A stretch of 20,143 nucleotides of DNA from IMG/VR virus record IMGVR_UViG_3300006734_000053, positions 1 to 20,143 of that record, one strand, 5' to 3'. The position numbers and the translations under genes are program-made. Positions 6,626 through 12,243 of this stretch are shown here, piece by piece. Numbering within the stretch: the first letter of the stretch is position 1; each line of letters opens with the position of its first letter. The stretch comes from a virus. Under the pieces are notes generated by a model. It was not told the DNA's origin, did not search any database, and saw nothing but the letters and a program-made list of their open reading frames with translations.

Positions 6626-7092
6626 TCTGCGGCTCCTTTGAACATGTTTTGGGTGTTGCCTACGCTGCGCCGAGGCAGGCCAGCCGATGCAGCAACGCGG
6701 CGAATTGTGCTGCCCGACACGTTTAGGGCGTCGGCCATCTTTTCCGTTGGCACGCAACCAAGCCATGCGGCGCGGAAGGCGGGACCGGCCTCAATCGTTC
6801 GGATGGTCGGGCCGATCTTGCGTTTTGGCAGACCAGCGTTTCGCGCCCACCTCGCAACGGTAATATTCGAGACGCCCAACTCTGCGGCCATCTCAACCGC
6901 TGGCACGCCCGCAGCCCAATCACGGCGGAACTTGGCACCCACGGGATATTCCAAGCTGTCACCGTCGATCTGGATCAGGTCAAACCCCAGCAGCTTGTAG
7001 ATCTGCACGATGTTGACCAAGTGCGTGTCGTCAGCGTTCACGCGGGCCGTGATGTCCGCCACCATGCGGGCGCGGGCGTCTTGCTCGTTCAT
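6622..7092 (-). CDS. Tandem helix-turn-helix protein
   Basis: 156 residues with two similar helix-turn-helix modules: FRRDWAAGVPAVEMAAELGV then SNITVARWARNAGLPKR (about 53-90), and FRAAWLGCVPTEKMADALNV then SGSTIRRVAASAGLPRR (about 105-142). The shared pattern is an aromatic helix, a short turn, a recognition helix, and a closing AGLPxR. Such tandem modules resemble GcrA-like or resolvase-type HTH domains and suggest DNA binding over two adjacent half sites. The N-terminal 45 residues are unassigned. It is coupled to both neighbours. A regulatory role is likely but its target is unknown. Confidence 0.65.
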   Translation of the reverse strand: MNEQDARARMVADITARVNADDTHLVNIVQIYKLLGFDLIQIDGDSLEYPVGAKFRRDWAAGVPAVEMAAELGVSNITVARWARNAGLPKRKIGPTIRTIEAGPAFRAAWLGCVPTEKMADALNVSGSTIRRVAASAGLPRRSVGNTQNMFKGAAE

Positions 7093-7229
7093 TGGGAACC
7101 CCCCAAGATTGATTTAACGTCAGGGACCGTGCGGCCCGTCATGCGGGCGATCCGCGACAGGTTGAAGCCGTACACGTCAAAGGCGCGGGCCATGTCAGGG
7201 CGGGTCCAGTGGGCGAATTGGCCGATCAT
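7089..7229 (-). CDS. Small HTH-like protein (46 residues)
   Basis: The start is ATG 7229, which overlaps the stop of the 55-residue gene upstream as ATGA; the frame can be read further upstream but only across that gene. The product, MIGQFAHWTRPDMARAFDVY followed by GFNLSRIARMTGRTVPDVKS, looks like a short helix-turn-helix unit. It ends in an ATGA overlap with the tandem HTH gene. Function unknown. Confidence 0.5.
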   Translation of the reverse strand: MIGQFAHWTRPDMARAFDVYGFNLSRIARMTGRTVPDVKSILGGSQ

Positions 7230-7393
7230 GCCACATCCCCCCAATAGGCAAGCGTCTGGCGTCCGTGGTCGGCCAATGCGCCGCCTTCCCGAACCCACCG
7301 CCGCGCCGTGGGCAGTACTTGGCTTTCAAGCGTTTGAAGCTGGTCGAATGTCAGGCGGCTGCGGTCGCCGTTGGATGGTTGAAAGTCCTTCAT
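7226..7393 (-). CDS. Small hypothetical protein (55 residues)
   Basis: A short gene with a strong ribosome site (GGAGGTGAG) before ATG 7393 and ATGA overlaps at both ends. The product starts MKDFQPSNGDRSRLTFDQLQ and ends AYWGDVA. No motif recognised. It fills what would otherwise be a gap between two coupled genes, and the reading quality (Arg/Asp/Gln-rich helix, aromatic end) supports it. Confidence 0.6.
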   Translation of the reverse strand: MKDFQPSNGDRSRLTFDQLQTLESQVLPTARRWVREGGALADHGRQTLAYWGDVA

Positions 7394-7827
7394 GCCTCAC
7401 CTCCGAACCGCTTGGGCGTGAAGCCCGCAGCCTCGCAGATTTCCTGCGCCGTCTTTGGGTCGCAGCGTTCTTTGACGGGTTCCGGCGGCAATGGCTGGTG
7501 CACCAGCTTGGGGCGCGGGCGTTTACTGAGAATGATGGCACGCAATGCGCCAGCGTCAGGCTTAGACAAGCGGCCTCGCGCCGTGCGGTTGTTCGGGTCG
7601 ATCTGGTAATCCCGCCATGCGTAGCGGATTTCCGAGTGGGAACAGTTTTCGAGAACGTCCATCCAGCCCTCTACTTCGATTGCCTTCTCAGCATCGTGAG
7701 TTTCGAGGTCTTGCCAGAATTGGCCGAGAATGGCCCGCGCTCTAACCCCAATCTTGGCGCGATGTGCCTGTTGCTGCTGCGGCGACAATGCGTTGAATCC
7801 GGTCGGGGTCGTGAGGTCGTTTGCCAT
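7390..7827 (-). CDS. Probable helicase loader (lambda P-like role)
   Basis: 145 residues with an all-helical layout: RARAILGQFWQDLETHDAEK, then VEGWMDVLENCSHSEIRYAW RDY, then GRLSKPDAGALRAIIL. The pattern of a Trp-containing helix, an EIRxAxRxY helix and a KPxxxxLRxxI segment is shared with N-terminal regions of phage helicase loaders and small replication proteins encoded after the initiator. It starts with AAGGAGG six bases before ATG 7827, the best ribosome site in the operon, and overlaps the DUF1376 gene by 86 bases. The loader role is inferred mostly from its place after the initiator; no ATPase motif is present. Confidence 0.55.
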   Translation of the reverse strand: MANDLTTPTGFNALSPQQQQAHRAKIGVRARAILGQFWQDLETHDAEKAIEVEGWMDVLENCSHSEIRYAWRDYQIDPNNRTARGRLSKPDAGALRAIILSKRPRPKLVHQPLPPEPVKERCDPKTAQEICEAAGFTPKRFGGEA

Positions 7828-8683
7828 TGTGGCCTCCTTCGATTGCGTTGAGTTGGGTTGGCGCTATTGCCGTGACTGCGGGGGCGTTCTTCGCCCCGGC
7901 GTACTGGCGCAGCGGGTCGGTGAAATATCTGAGGCTTTTGGCGGGTCCGTCGCGCTTGCGGGCTGCAATCTCGGTGACGACCTCAACCGCCTCTTTTTCG
8001 CTTAGACCAAGATCAGTGCGGGCCTTGTCGAATTCCGTGAACTCAACCTTGCCTCCGACGATCTTGCCATTTGCAGTGATGCCAGACGCGTCATGGCCTG
8101 CTGCGACCATAATCCGCTCTCTGAAAGTCAGGCCCTCGCCCGCGCTATCATCATCAATCATAACACTTGGTATCTTGGTATCTTGGGTAGGTTTCTCCCC
8201 AGACGGTTCCGCCGTTGTATCCACGGTTGATACCGGATTGTTATTTTCCAATGGGTTAGCGGAATTTACAGCCGTTTCCGTTTCTTGCGGTTGTGTTGCC
8301 TGAGTTCCTGCACATGTGTCACTTTCATTTCCGCTACCTGCTTTCCGGTCGCTCTGGCCCTTCAAGAACTTCTCAGTTTTCGCGGCCTCTTTCGAAAGTC
8401 TGGTGTTGGTCCAAAGACCTCCATCCACATTGAAAAACGGCTCAAGTGTCGGGCGAATGCGGGATTTCCACAGCTTAGTTGAACAGCGGGAAACCCGCGC
8501 AAGCTTGCGGTCGTCGTCGGGCATGTTGCAGGCTTCACGCGACCACATGGCGTACAGGATCAGGTGATAAGCGCCGAACTCATCTGCCTCTAGGTCAAGC
8601 GTGTCGCGCAGGAATGCATCTACCCAGATAGGGCAGGCATACTTGGTTCGCGCTTTCTGGGGATTGTAGGCGCTCTGGCTCAT
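7742..8683 (-). CDS. DUF1376 (YdaU-like) replication protein
   Basis: 313 residues. The N-terminal domain (about 12-100) carries the DUF1376 pattern: W-V-D-x-FLRDTLDLEADEFGAYHL, then LYAMW and a winged-helix-like part ending DGGLWTNTRLSKEA. Then comes a low-complexity linker rich in Thr, Asn, Pro and Ser (about 120-175) and a second small helical domain (about 185-260). DUF1376 proteins take the place of the phage replication initiator (lambda O-like), with the origin often inside the gene; three tandem 8-bp repeats lie in the linker-coding part at 8166-8189. The C-terminus overlaps the next gene by 86 bases. The start overlaps the rusA stop as ATGA. Confidence 0.82.
   Translation of the reverse strand: MSQSAYNPQKARTKYACPIWVDAFLRDTLDLEADEFGAYHLILYAMWSREACNMPDDDRKLARVSRCSTKLWKSRIRPTLEPFFNVDGGLWTNTRLSKEAAKTEKFLKGQSDRKAGSGNESDTCAGTQATQPQETETAVNSANPLENNNPVSTVDTTAEPSGEKPTQDTKIPSVMIDDDSAGEGLTFRERIMVAAGHDASGITANGKIVGGKVEFTEFDKARTDLGLSEKEAVEVVTEIAARKRDGPAKSLRYFTDPLRQYAGAKNAPAVTAIAPTQLNAIEGGHNGKRPHDPDRIQRIVAAAATGTSRQDWG
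8166..8189. repeat. Three tandem 8-bp repeats, candidate replication origin iterons
   Basis: CTTGGTAT, CTTGGTAT and CTTGGGTA follow one another without gaps inside the initiator gene, in an AT-richer part that encodes its linker. A DnaA-box-like TTGTATCCACG lies 26 bp to the right (8215-8225). Lambdoid origins sit inside the initiator gene in the same way. The stretch is short, so chance is possible. Confidence 0.35.
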
Positions 8684-9093
8684 GCAGCACCCCTAAGCGG
8701 GAATGTGGTCAGCGGCGTGACCTCAACGATGGTCTGCGCCTCACTGCCCCACATCTTGCGCTTATCCACCATGCAGACTTGGCTATCGTCCACATATGCG
8801 ATGCGGTTAAGACCGTCCAAGATGGCCTTTTCGATGTTGTCCAGATCCGGCTTTTGCGTGTGGGGGTTCCACATGGCAGCGGCCTTGCGTTTCTTGCTCC
8901 ACGATTGGGCAGGCTCGAACACCGCGACGATAGACAGGCGAACGGGGCCGTCCAACACAGGCAGGCCAGCGGCTACCGCGTACTGCCCGACCGTCCGTTC
9001 AAACGATACGGTTGCCGATGGCGTGTAGGTGCGGCCATTGGCAAAGCGGGGGCGCTGCTTGGCAAAGGGCTTGCCTGGAATAACGATCCTCAT
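8680..9093 (-). CDS. rusA: RusA family Holliday junction resolvase
   Basis: A 137-residue endonuclease of the RusA family, which cuts four-way DNA junctions formed during phage recombination and replication. Seen in the sequence: the N-terminal strand IPGKPFAKQRPRF (residues 5-17) and the core KPDLDNIEKAILDGLN followed by AYVDDSQV, giving the acidic set D83, D85, and D102/D103, with N86 and D93 in the expected places. Length is normal for the family. It is coupled by ATGA overlaps to the HTH gene before it and the replication gene after it. Confidence 0.93.
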   Translation of the reverse strand: MRIVIPGKPFAKQRPRFANGRTYTPSATVSFERTVGQYAVAAGLPVLDGPVRLSIVAVFEPAQSWSKKRKAAAMWNPHTQKPDLDNIEKAILDGLNRIAYVDDSQVCMVDKRKMWGSEAQTIVEVTPLTTFPLRGAA

Positions 9094-9293
9094 GCCTGCG
9101 CCTCCATCGAATAGGACGCCACGAAAGCGCCGGAGGGCGTCTCTACGCGGGCGGTGTGGATTTGGTGGCCTGCCTGTTTCAAATCATACACCCTGGCCCC
9201 AAGGCGCAGACAGCCGAAGCGGTTCAGCGCTTCGATAGGCGTGATGTGCTGGCCTGCCTTTAGGGCGGCGAGGATTTGGGTGGTCTGGGTCAT
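9090..9293 (-). CDS. Small helix-turn-helix protein (HTH_39 type)
   Basis: 67 residues that read through as one winged-helix unit: QILAALKAGQHITPIEALNR, then FGCLRLGARVYDLKQAGHQI, ending in a short beta wing (HTARVETPSGAFVASY). This is the pattern of the phage helix-turn-helix family PF14090. It probably binds DNA; the target is unknown. It lies between the methyltransferase and the resolvase gene with ATGA overlaps on both sides. Confidence 0.75.
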   Translation of the reverse strand: MTQTTQILAALKAGQHITPIEALNRFGCLRLGARVYDLKQAGHQIHTARVETPSGAFVASYSMEAQA

Positions 9294-9943
9294 AGGTCAA
9301 ATCCCTCCTGCTCTGCATCGGAACGGCTCAACATCAGCAGACGGGTATCCTCGGGTCGGGTCTTGCCATCCCAGACATACCAAGCGTTGAGCATGGGCGG
9401 CGCTCCGGCTCCGGTGAAATCGATACGCCAGCGCATGAGGTAGACACGGGCGGGGGGATTCCGCGCCCACAGGCCAGCCCGCGATTCAGCGCCCGGCCAG
9501 TTGAATGGCAGCAACAGGGCCATGTAATCAACGCCGAGAACGTCAAGCGCGTGGCGGTTCCATGCGCCTGTGTTGCACTCGCAAAACGGCGGATTGGTAA
9601 CGATTGCGTTTGCTGGTGCTGCTGAAAAGTCGTAGAATGAGCGCAGTTCAGCGCCCGCGCCACGGTCAACAAGGTCCGAGCATATGACGCTGTATCCTGC
9701 CGCCTCGATTTCGCGCGCCATAGCGCCGTCACCGCAGGCAGGCTCCCAGATGGTCGGGAACCGCTCAAGATACGCTTTCTCAGCCCTTAGAATGGCTCTC
9801 GTTGGCTCTGGCGGGGTTGGGTAGAAGTCGTCCTTCTCGCGCGGCACTTCGTCCACATAGACAGGAACGCCGTCGATAAGGTCCGCCATCACCGGATGCG
9901 CCGTTTTCCCAGTTGCTCTAAAAAGTCCGCGTGCGCTGCTCAT
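9290..9943 (-). CDS. Adenine-type DNA methyltransferase
   Basis: 217 residues. An N-terminal DFYPTPPE (39-46) leads to the AdoMet site WEPACGDG (66-73), an acidic strand end D90, and the catalytic NPPF (117-120) of N6-adenine methyltransferases. Phage proteins of this type modify their own DNA, either to escape host restriction or to mark it. The motif order is that of the gamma class, with no separate target-recognition domain; the C-terminal 60 residues are short. The start is ATG 9943, in an ATGA overlap with the small gene before it; a second ATG at codon 19 would leave all motifs intact. Its sequence specificity cannot be read from the sequence. Confidence 0.85.
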   Translation of the reverse strand: MSSARGLFRATGKTAHPVMADLIDGVPVYVDEVPREKDDFYPTPPEPTRAILRAEKAYLERFPTIWEPACGDGAMAREIEAAGYSVICSDLVDRGAGAELRSFYDFSAAPANAIVTNPPFCECNTGAWNRHALDVLGVDYMALLLPFNWPGAESRAGLWARNPPARVYLMRWRIDFTGAGAPPMLNAWYVWDGKTRPEDTRLLMLSRSDAEQEGFDL

Positions 9944-10083
9944 GCGTCACCTCGTGAGAAGAAAAGCGCAGAGGGAGCCGTGGGAAGCTCAACCTCTGCT
10001 AGTTGATCCGCGCTAGGGGATGAGGGAGCAGGCGCGGATACCCAGCCACAGGGAGGGCGGCTGAATGGGGGAAAGGGGGTCAT
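9940..10083 (-). CDS. Small Pro/Ser-rich protein (47 residues)
   Basis: A short frame with ATGA overlaps at both ends. The product begins MTPFPPFSRPPCGWVSAPAP and ends ALFFSRGDA; it is rich in proline and serine, with no fold visible. It may be a real peptide or mainly a translated bridge that carries ribosomes from the gene before into the methyltransferase gene. Confidence 0.45.
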   Translation of the reverse strand: MTPFPPFSRPPCGWVSAPAPSSPSADQLAEVELPTAPSALFFSRGDA

Positions 10084-10307
10084 GCTCGGTACGCCTTTTG
10101 CGCAAAGGACACGCCGCCAAGCGCTTCCTCAGAGTTGCCTTCGATGATATCAAGCGTGAGACGCGGGGCGCGGTCGCGGGACGTGTCCACCTTGCCTGTC
10201 AGGCTCAACGGGTTACGATTGGCGCAATTCGCGCAGTTGGCGGCGTCGGTGACCAGTTCGCGGCACTTCTTGCAGCGCTGGTACCCTTTGGGGTTGCGGA
10301 ACTTCAT
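10080..10307 (-). CDS. Small zinc-ribbon-like protein
   Basis: 75 residues. The N-terminus is basic and carries two CxxC pairs, CKKC and CANC (in RCKKCRELVTDAANCANCAN), which could form a small zinc ribbon; the rest is unassigned (LTLDIIEGNSEEALGG). It follows the Cro-like gene with an ATGA overlap. Early position and the zinc ribbon suggest a small nucleic-acid or protein-binding factor; no named family recognised. Confidence 0.6.
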   Translation of the reverse strand: MKFRNPKGYQRCKKCRELVTDAANCANCANRNPLSLTGKVDTSRDRAPRLTLDIIEGNSEEALGGVSFAQKAYRA

Positions 10308-10516
10308 GCTGCACCCCGCTTCGAGCGCTTTCGTGCTTGCCGATCATCTTTGATGAAGTCCAAGACGCGCTGCATAGTCCCGATGCTTGCAGTGCCTTTT
10401 CGGATACGTTCGCAGGCATGGCGGTTCTGCACCGCCATCTGCCCAATTGTCGGCTCACCAATGTTAAAGTCGGCGGCGTGGGCCTCGATGGCCTTGATAA
10501 CTTCTGAATTCTGCAT
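10304..10516 (-). CDS. Cro-like DNA-binding regulator
   Basis: 70 residues, first gene of the leftward operon and divergent from the repressor. The middle, IGEPTIGQMAVQNRHACERI, continues with RKGTASIGTMQRVLDFIKDD, a pattern seen in small phage regulators with one lambda-repressor-like helix-turn-helix and a basic tail. By position it is the Cro counterpart, expected to bind the same TTAGAC operators. The promoter in front of it leaves almost no leader: the -10 ends only five bases before the ATG, so the message may be leaderless or nearly so. Confidence 0.65.
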   Translation of the reverse strand: MQNSEVIKAIEAHAADFNIGEPTIGQMAVQNRHACERIRKGTASIGTMQRVLDFIKDDRQARKRSKRGAA

Positions 10517-10521
10517 ACCTA

Positions 10522-10550
10522 TGTTTAGACTTATGTCTAAGTGAGGTCAA
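10522..10550 (-). promoter_or_regulatory. Leftward early promoter (pR equivalent)
   Basis: On the minus strand TTGACC (10550-10545) and TAAACA (10527-10522) are 17 bp apart, and the operator at 10525-10540 covers the spacer and touches the -10. Repressor bound there would block polymerase directly. The predicted start falls at or next to the ATG at 10516. Confidence 0.6.
10525..10540. promoter_or_regulatory. Operator 1, perfect inverted repeat
   Basis: TTAGACTTATGTCTAA is a perfect 6-4-6 inverted repeat between the divergent Cro-like and repressor genes. The same element recurs on the other side of the repressor gene at 11048-11063 and 11077-11092, and as a half site at 10560-10565. Confidence 0.7.
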
Positions 10551-10559
10551 CAACAGATG

Positions 10560-10589
10560 TTAGACAATCGGCTTGTAGCCCCATATTTT
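10560..10589 (+). promoter_or_regulatory. Possible repressor-maintenance promoter with operator half site
   Basis: TTAGAC (10560-10565), a copy of the operator half site, could serve as a -35, with TATTTT (10584-10589) as -10 at 18 bp. The predicted start is near 10596, shortly before the repressor ATG at 10611. The match is weak, as is common for promoters that need activation. Confidence 0.35.
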
Positions 10590-10610
10590 CCGCCGTGCCA
10601 TTATTTGGCT

Positions 10611-10898
10611 ATGGCTGGAAAATCATTTAGAGACCGGGTTCTCGCTGAAATCAAAGAACGAAACATATCTAAGGCCGACCTGTCGCGCAGGTCGGGCGTT
10701 CCCTACCACGCAATAGACAAGTTTCTTAAGCGTGAAGGCGCAAGCACGAATGCTGAAAACGCGCGGGCGCTTGCTAATGTGCTGGGCCTTAGTGTTGACG
10801 ATGATCAGGCATACGAGGAACTTCGCGAACTGTTTTACCAGCTTGACGAAGAACAGCGCAAGTTTCTGATAGCAAGCGTGCGCGGCCTTGTTGGCTAA
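10611..10898 (+). CDS. Phage repressor, XRE-type helix-turn-helix (CI-like)
   Basis: 95 residues from ATG 10611 (an upstream ATG at 10557 would add 18 residues that do not look like protein and would cover an operator half site). The first half is a lambda-repressor-like domain: VLAEIKERNISKADLSRRSG, then VPYHAIDKFLKREGASTNAE, with the recognition helix in the second part. The C-terminal 35 residues (AYEELRELFYQLDEEQRKFL) form a helix, probably for dimerisation. There is no LexA-type protease domain, so induction would not be by self-cleavage; another route, such as an antirepressor, is needed. Operators flank it on both sides. Codons are more AT-rich than in the neighbours. Confidence 0.8.
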   Translation: MAGKSFRDRVLAEIKERNISKADLSRRSGVPYHAIDKFLKREGASTNAENARALANVLGLSVDDDQAYEELRELFYQLDEEQRKFLIASVRGLVG

Positions 10899-10974
10899 GA
10901 TCAGCCTTAATTGCTGTCGCGATGCCGTCGGGCGCGTCTTTCAAAACATCTAACAAATCATTGTATTCGTGCAA
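10789..10974 (-). CDS. Possible small gene antisense to the end of the repressor gene
   Basis: A 61-codon frame starting TTG 10974, with a strong ribosome site GGGAG seven bases upstream. The first 30 residues read like protein (MHEYNDLLDVLKDAPDGIAT with TTG as Met); the last 36 are antisense to the repressor coding region. TATAGA at 10991-10996 could be a -10, but the best -35 (TTGCAA) is 20 bp away, which is weak. Nothing similar is known to me. Either a real small regulator whose transcript also opposes the repressor message, or a chance frame. Confidence 0.35.
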   Translation of the reverse strand: MHEYNDLLDVLKDAPDGIATAIKADLSQQGRARLLSETCAVLRQAGKTVREVPRMPDHRQH

Positions 10975-11047
10975 TTTGGTACTCCCTTTGTTCTATAGTG
11001 AGCAAGGTTGTGATTCTTTGCAACCATAAGGTTACCTGACAACTGAA

Positions 11048-11063
11048 TTAGACACATGTCTAT
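11048..11063. promoter_or_regulatory. Operator 3
   Basis: TTAGACACATGTCTAT, an inverted repeat with 5 of 6 symmetric positions, same element as operator 1. It lies 29 bp (centre to centre, about three turns) from operator 4, just upstream of the -35 of the rightward promoter. Confidence 0.65.
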
Positions 11064-11071
11064 TTTAGGGG

Positions 11072-11100
11072 TTGCATTAGCCTTTTGTCTAATTTATCTT
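11072..11100 (+). promoter_or_regulatory. Rightward early promoter (pL equivalent)
   Basis: TTGCAT (11072-11077) and TATCTT (11095-11100) with a 17-bp spacer. Operator 4 occupies the spacer. The predicted start near 11107 gives a leader of about 26 bases to the first gene. It should drive the recombination and integration operon. Confidence 0.6.
11077..11092. promoter_or_regulatory. Operator 4
   Basis: TTAGCCTTTTGTCTAA, 5 of 6 symmetric positions, the same element as operator 1, placed between the -35 and -10 of the rightward promoter. Confidence 0.65.
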
Positions 11101-11132
11101 CATCCTCAACAACAACACGAGGATGAACGACA

Positions 11133-11330
11133 ATGACCCCGCATTTCTACAGCAACAGCGCAGGCAAGACGGCCACGCCCCAACAGATCGTGGCGCGGGT
11201 CAAGCCCTTCGCTACCGGCCTTCTGGTGAACACCGCTGCGCCCTGCCCCGCCCCCACTTCTAAGCTGATCACGCCCTCATGGGTAATAGAGCCGCATGTG
11301 ATCGACGCGGTGATCGGCGGTGCGTCGTGA
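11133..11330 (+). CDS. Hypothetical first gene of the rightward operon
   Basis: 65 residues (MTPHFYSNSAGKTATPQQIV at the start, ending HVIDAVIGGAS). GAGG lies ten bases before the ATG. A competing ATG at 11123 in another frame is too close to that site and its product reads poorly. The end overlaps the next start as GTGA, in line with the rest of the operon. In lambda this place holds the antiterminator N; this product is not Arg-rich like N and I see no RNA-binding motif, so the role is unknown. Confidence 0.5.
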   Translation: MTPHFYSNSAGKTATPQQIVARVKPFATGLLVNTAAPCPAPTSKLITPSWVIEPHVIDAVIGGAS

Positions 11331-11494
11331 TTGAAGTATGGATCAACGTTGAGTCTGTGGACGAGGGCAGCCAGCACTCCAAGGTTCACGGCCCTTACAA
11401 AAGTGAACGTGAGGCGCTTGAGGAGTCCAAAGACCTCTGCCGACTTGCGGGGAAAAGCATCTACGACTTCGAGCAGAAGCGGTTGGGCCTATGA
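11327..11494 (+). CDS. Small hypothetical protein (55 residues)
   Basis: Starts at GTG 11327 in a GTGA overlap; an ATG 48 bases upstream lies inside the preceding gene and its extra residues do not look like protein. The product VIEVWINVESVDEGSQHSKV continues with a charged helix (SEREALEESKDLCRLAGKSI) and ends YDFEQKRLGL: a short beta-strand part then a helix. Its layout suggests a compact alpha/beta peptide. Function unknown. Confidence 0.55.
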   Translation: MIEVWINVESVDEGSQHSKVHGPYKSEREALEESKDLCRLAGKSIYDFEQKRLGL

Positions 11495-11823
11495 GCTTCC
11501 AAACGCAAATATCCCCGCCTCTCTCTCGGCCCCCTCGCCTACGCCTCGACAAGATGCCCGCAGAGGACAGCACCGCTGATATCTCCGATGTCTGGGCTGA
11601 CGAGGTTGAGAACGAGGAAGGCGCAATCGTGACCGCGTATTTCCGGCACACCAGCGACGACCACGGCGGCTTTTACGCTGACCTTATCGGGGTTGGCGTC
11701 CTGACCAACACATCTGCTGTGCTCTACAGCCACGACGGCGCGGTTGCGTGGTTTGGCTGGGAGACGGTGAACCGGATTGAGAACGTACAGACGCAGGCAA
11801 TCGCAGACGGGGTGGCGACATGA
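11491..11823 (+). CDS. Hypothetical phage protein
   Basis: 110 residues. The first 25 are Pro/Arg-rich and probably flexible; the rest alternates short strands (GAIVTAYFRHTSDDHGGFYA, then TSAVLYSHDGAVAWFGWETV), which suggests a small beta-rich fold. The start and stop are coupled to the neighbours by ATGA overlaps. No family recognised. Confidence 0.6.
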   Translation: MSFQTQISPPLSRPPRLRLDKMPAEDSTADISDVWADEVENEEGAIVTAYFRHTSDDHGGFYADLIGVGVLTNTSAVLYSHDGAVAWFGWETVNRIENVQTQAIADGVAT

Positions 11824-11969
11824 TCCGCCGCATCCTCGCCAGCCTTCGCAGCATCAAGGCCGATGCCCAATACATGAACGACCTGAAATACGAGTTCGAC
11901 CGGATAGAGCGCAAGGCCATCCGAGACGCCGAACACAGCGCAGAGTTCCACGAGGAGAATGTGACATGA
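11820..11969 (+). CDS. Small hypothetical protein (49 residues)
   Basis: A short charged helical peptide (MIRRILASLRSIKADAQYMN, then a stretch ending EFHEENVT) with ATGA overlaps at both ends. It may form a single amphipathic helix or coiled coil. The coding call rests on the coupled ends and uniform composition. Confidence 0.55.
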   Translation: MIRRILASLRSIKADAQYMNDLKYEFDRIERKAIRDAEHSAEFHEENVT

Positions 11970-12067
11970 ACCGCTTTCTTGAATTCATTGCCGATGCTGT
12001 AGGGCTGTTGTGCCTTATCGCGCTTCTCTGGATGGCCTTGGTTATCGGCTACGGGATGGGCTGGTGA
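11966..12067 (+). CDS. Small single-span membrane protein (33 residues)
   Basis: MNRFLEFIADAVGLLCLIAL followed by LWMALVIGYGMGW: nearly the whole peptide is one hydrophobic helix of about 22 residues after a short N-terminus. The ATG overlaps the previous stop, and its stop overlaps the next start (TGATG). Small membrane peptides of early phage operons often act on host membrane proteins, but no function can be assigned here. Confidence 0.55.
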   Translation: MNRFLEFIADAVGLLCLIALLWMALVIGYGMGW

Positions 12068-12243
12068 TGGATTTTCAAGCCGCACTCCGCAAGCTGAATG
12101 ATGCCGCATATGAGGCATTCAAAGCTGCCCGCCCCGATACCGCAGATGCCAACGACCGCAACACGCTGTTGCAGATCCGACAGGCGACAGACCGCCTCTG
12201 CGACAAGCCTCGAACCGCACAACAACAGGAGGACGCAGCATGA
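12067..12243 (+). CDS. Small hypothetical protein (58 residues)
   Basis: Starts at ATG 12067 in a TGATG overlap; ends in an ATGA overlap with the ERF gene. The product (MDFQAALRKLNDAAYEAFKA, ending RTAQQQEDAA) is an Ala-rich helical peptide. An AACAACAGGAGG ribosome site for the next gene lies within its end. Its place directly before erf suggests a link with recombination, by position only. Confidence 0.55.
   Translation: MDFQAALRKLNDAAYEAFKAARPDTADANDRNTLLQIRQATDRLCDKPRTAQQQEDAA

Noticed and set aside
7021-7851. A 276-codon plus-strand frame opposite four leftward genes
   Set aside because: The product has no recognisable pattern and covers several coupled minus-strand genes with good ribosome sites.
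10893-10906. A terminator after the repressor gene (GGCT-N6-AGCC)
   Set aside because: The 4-bp stem followed by TTAATT is too weak to call.
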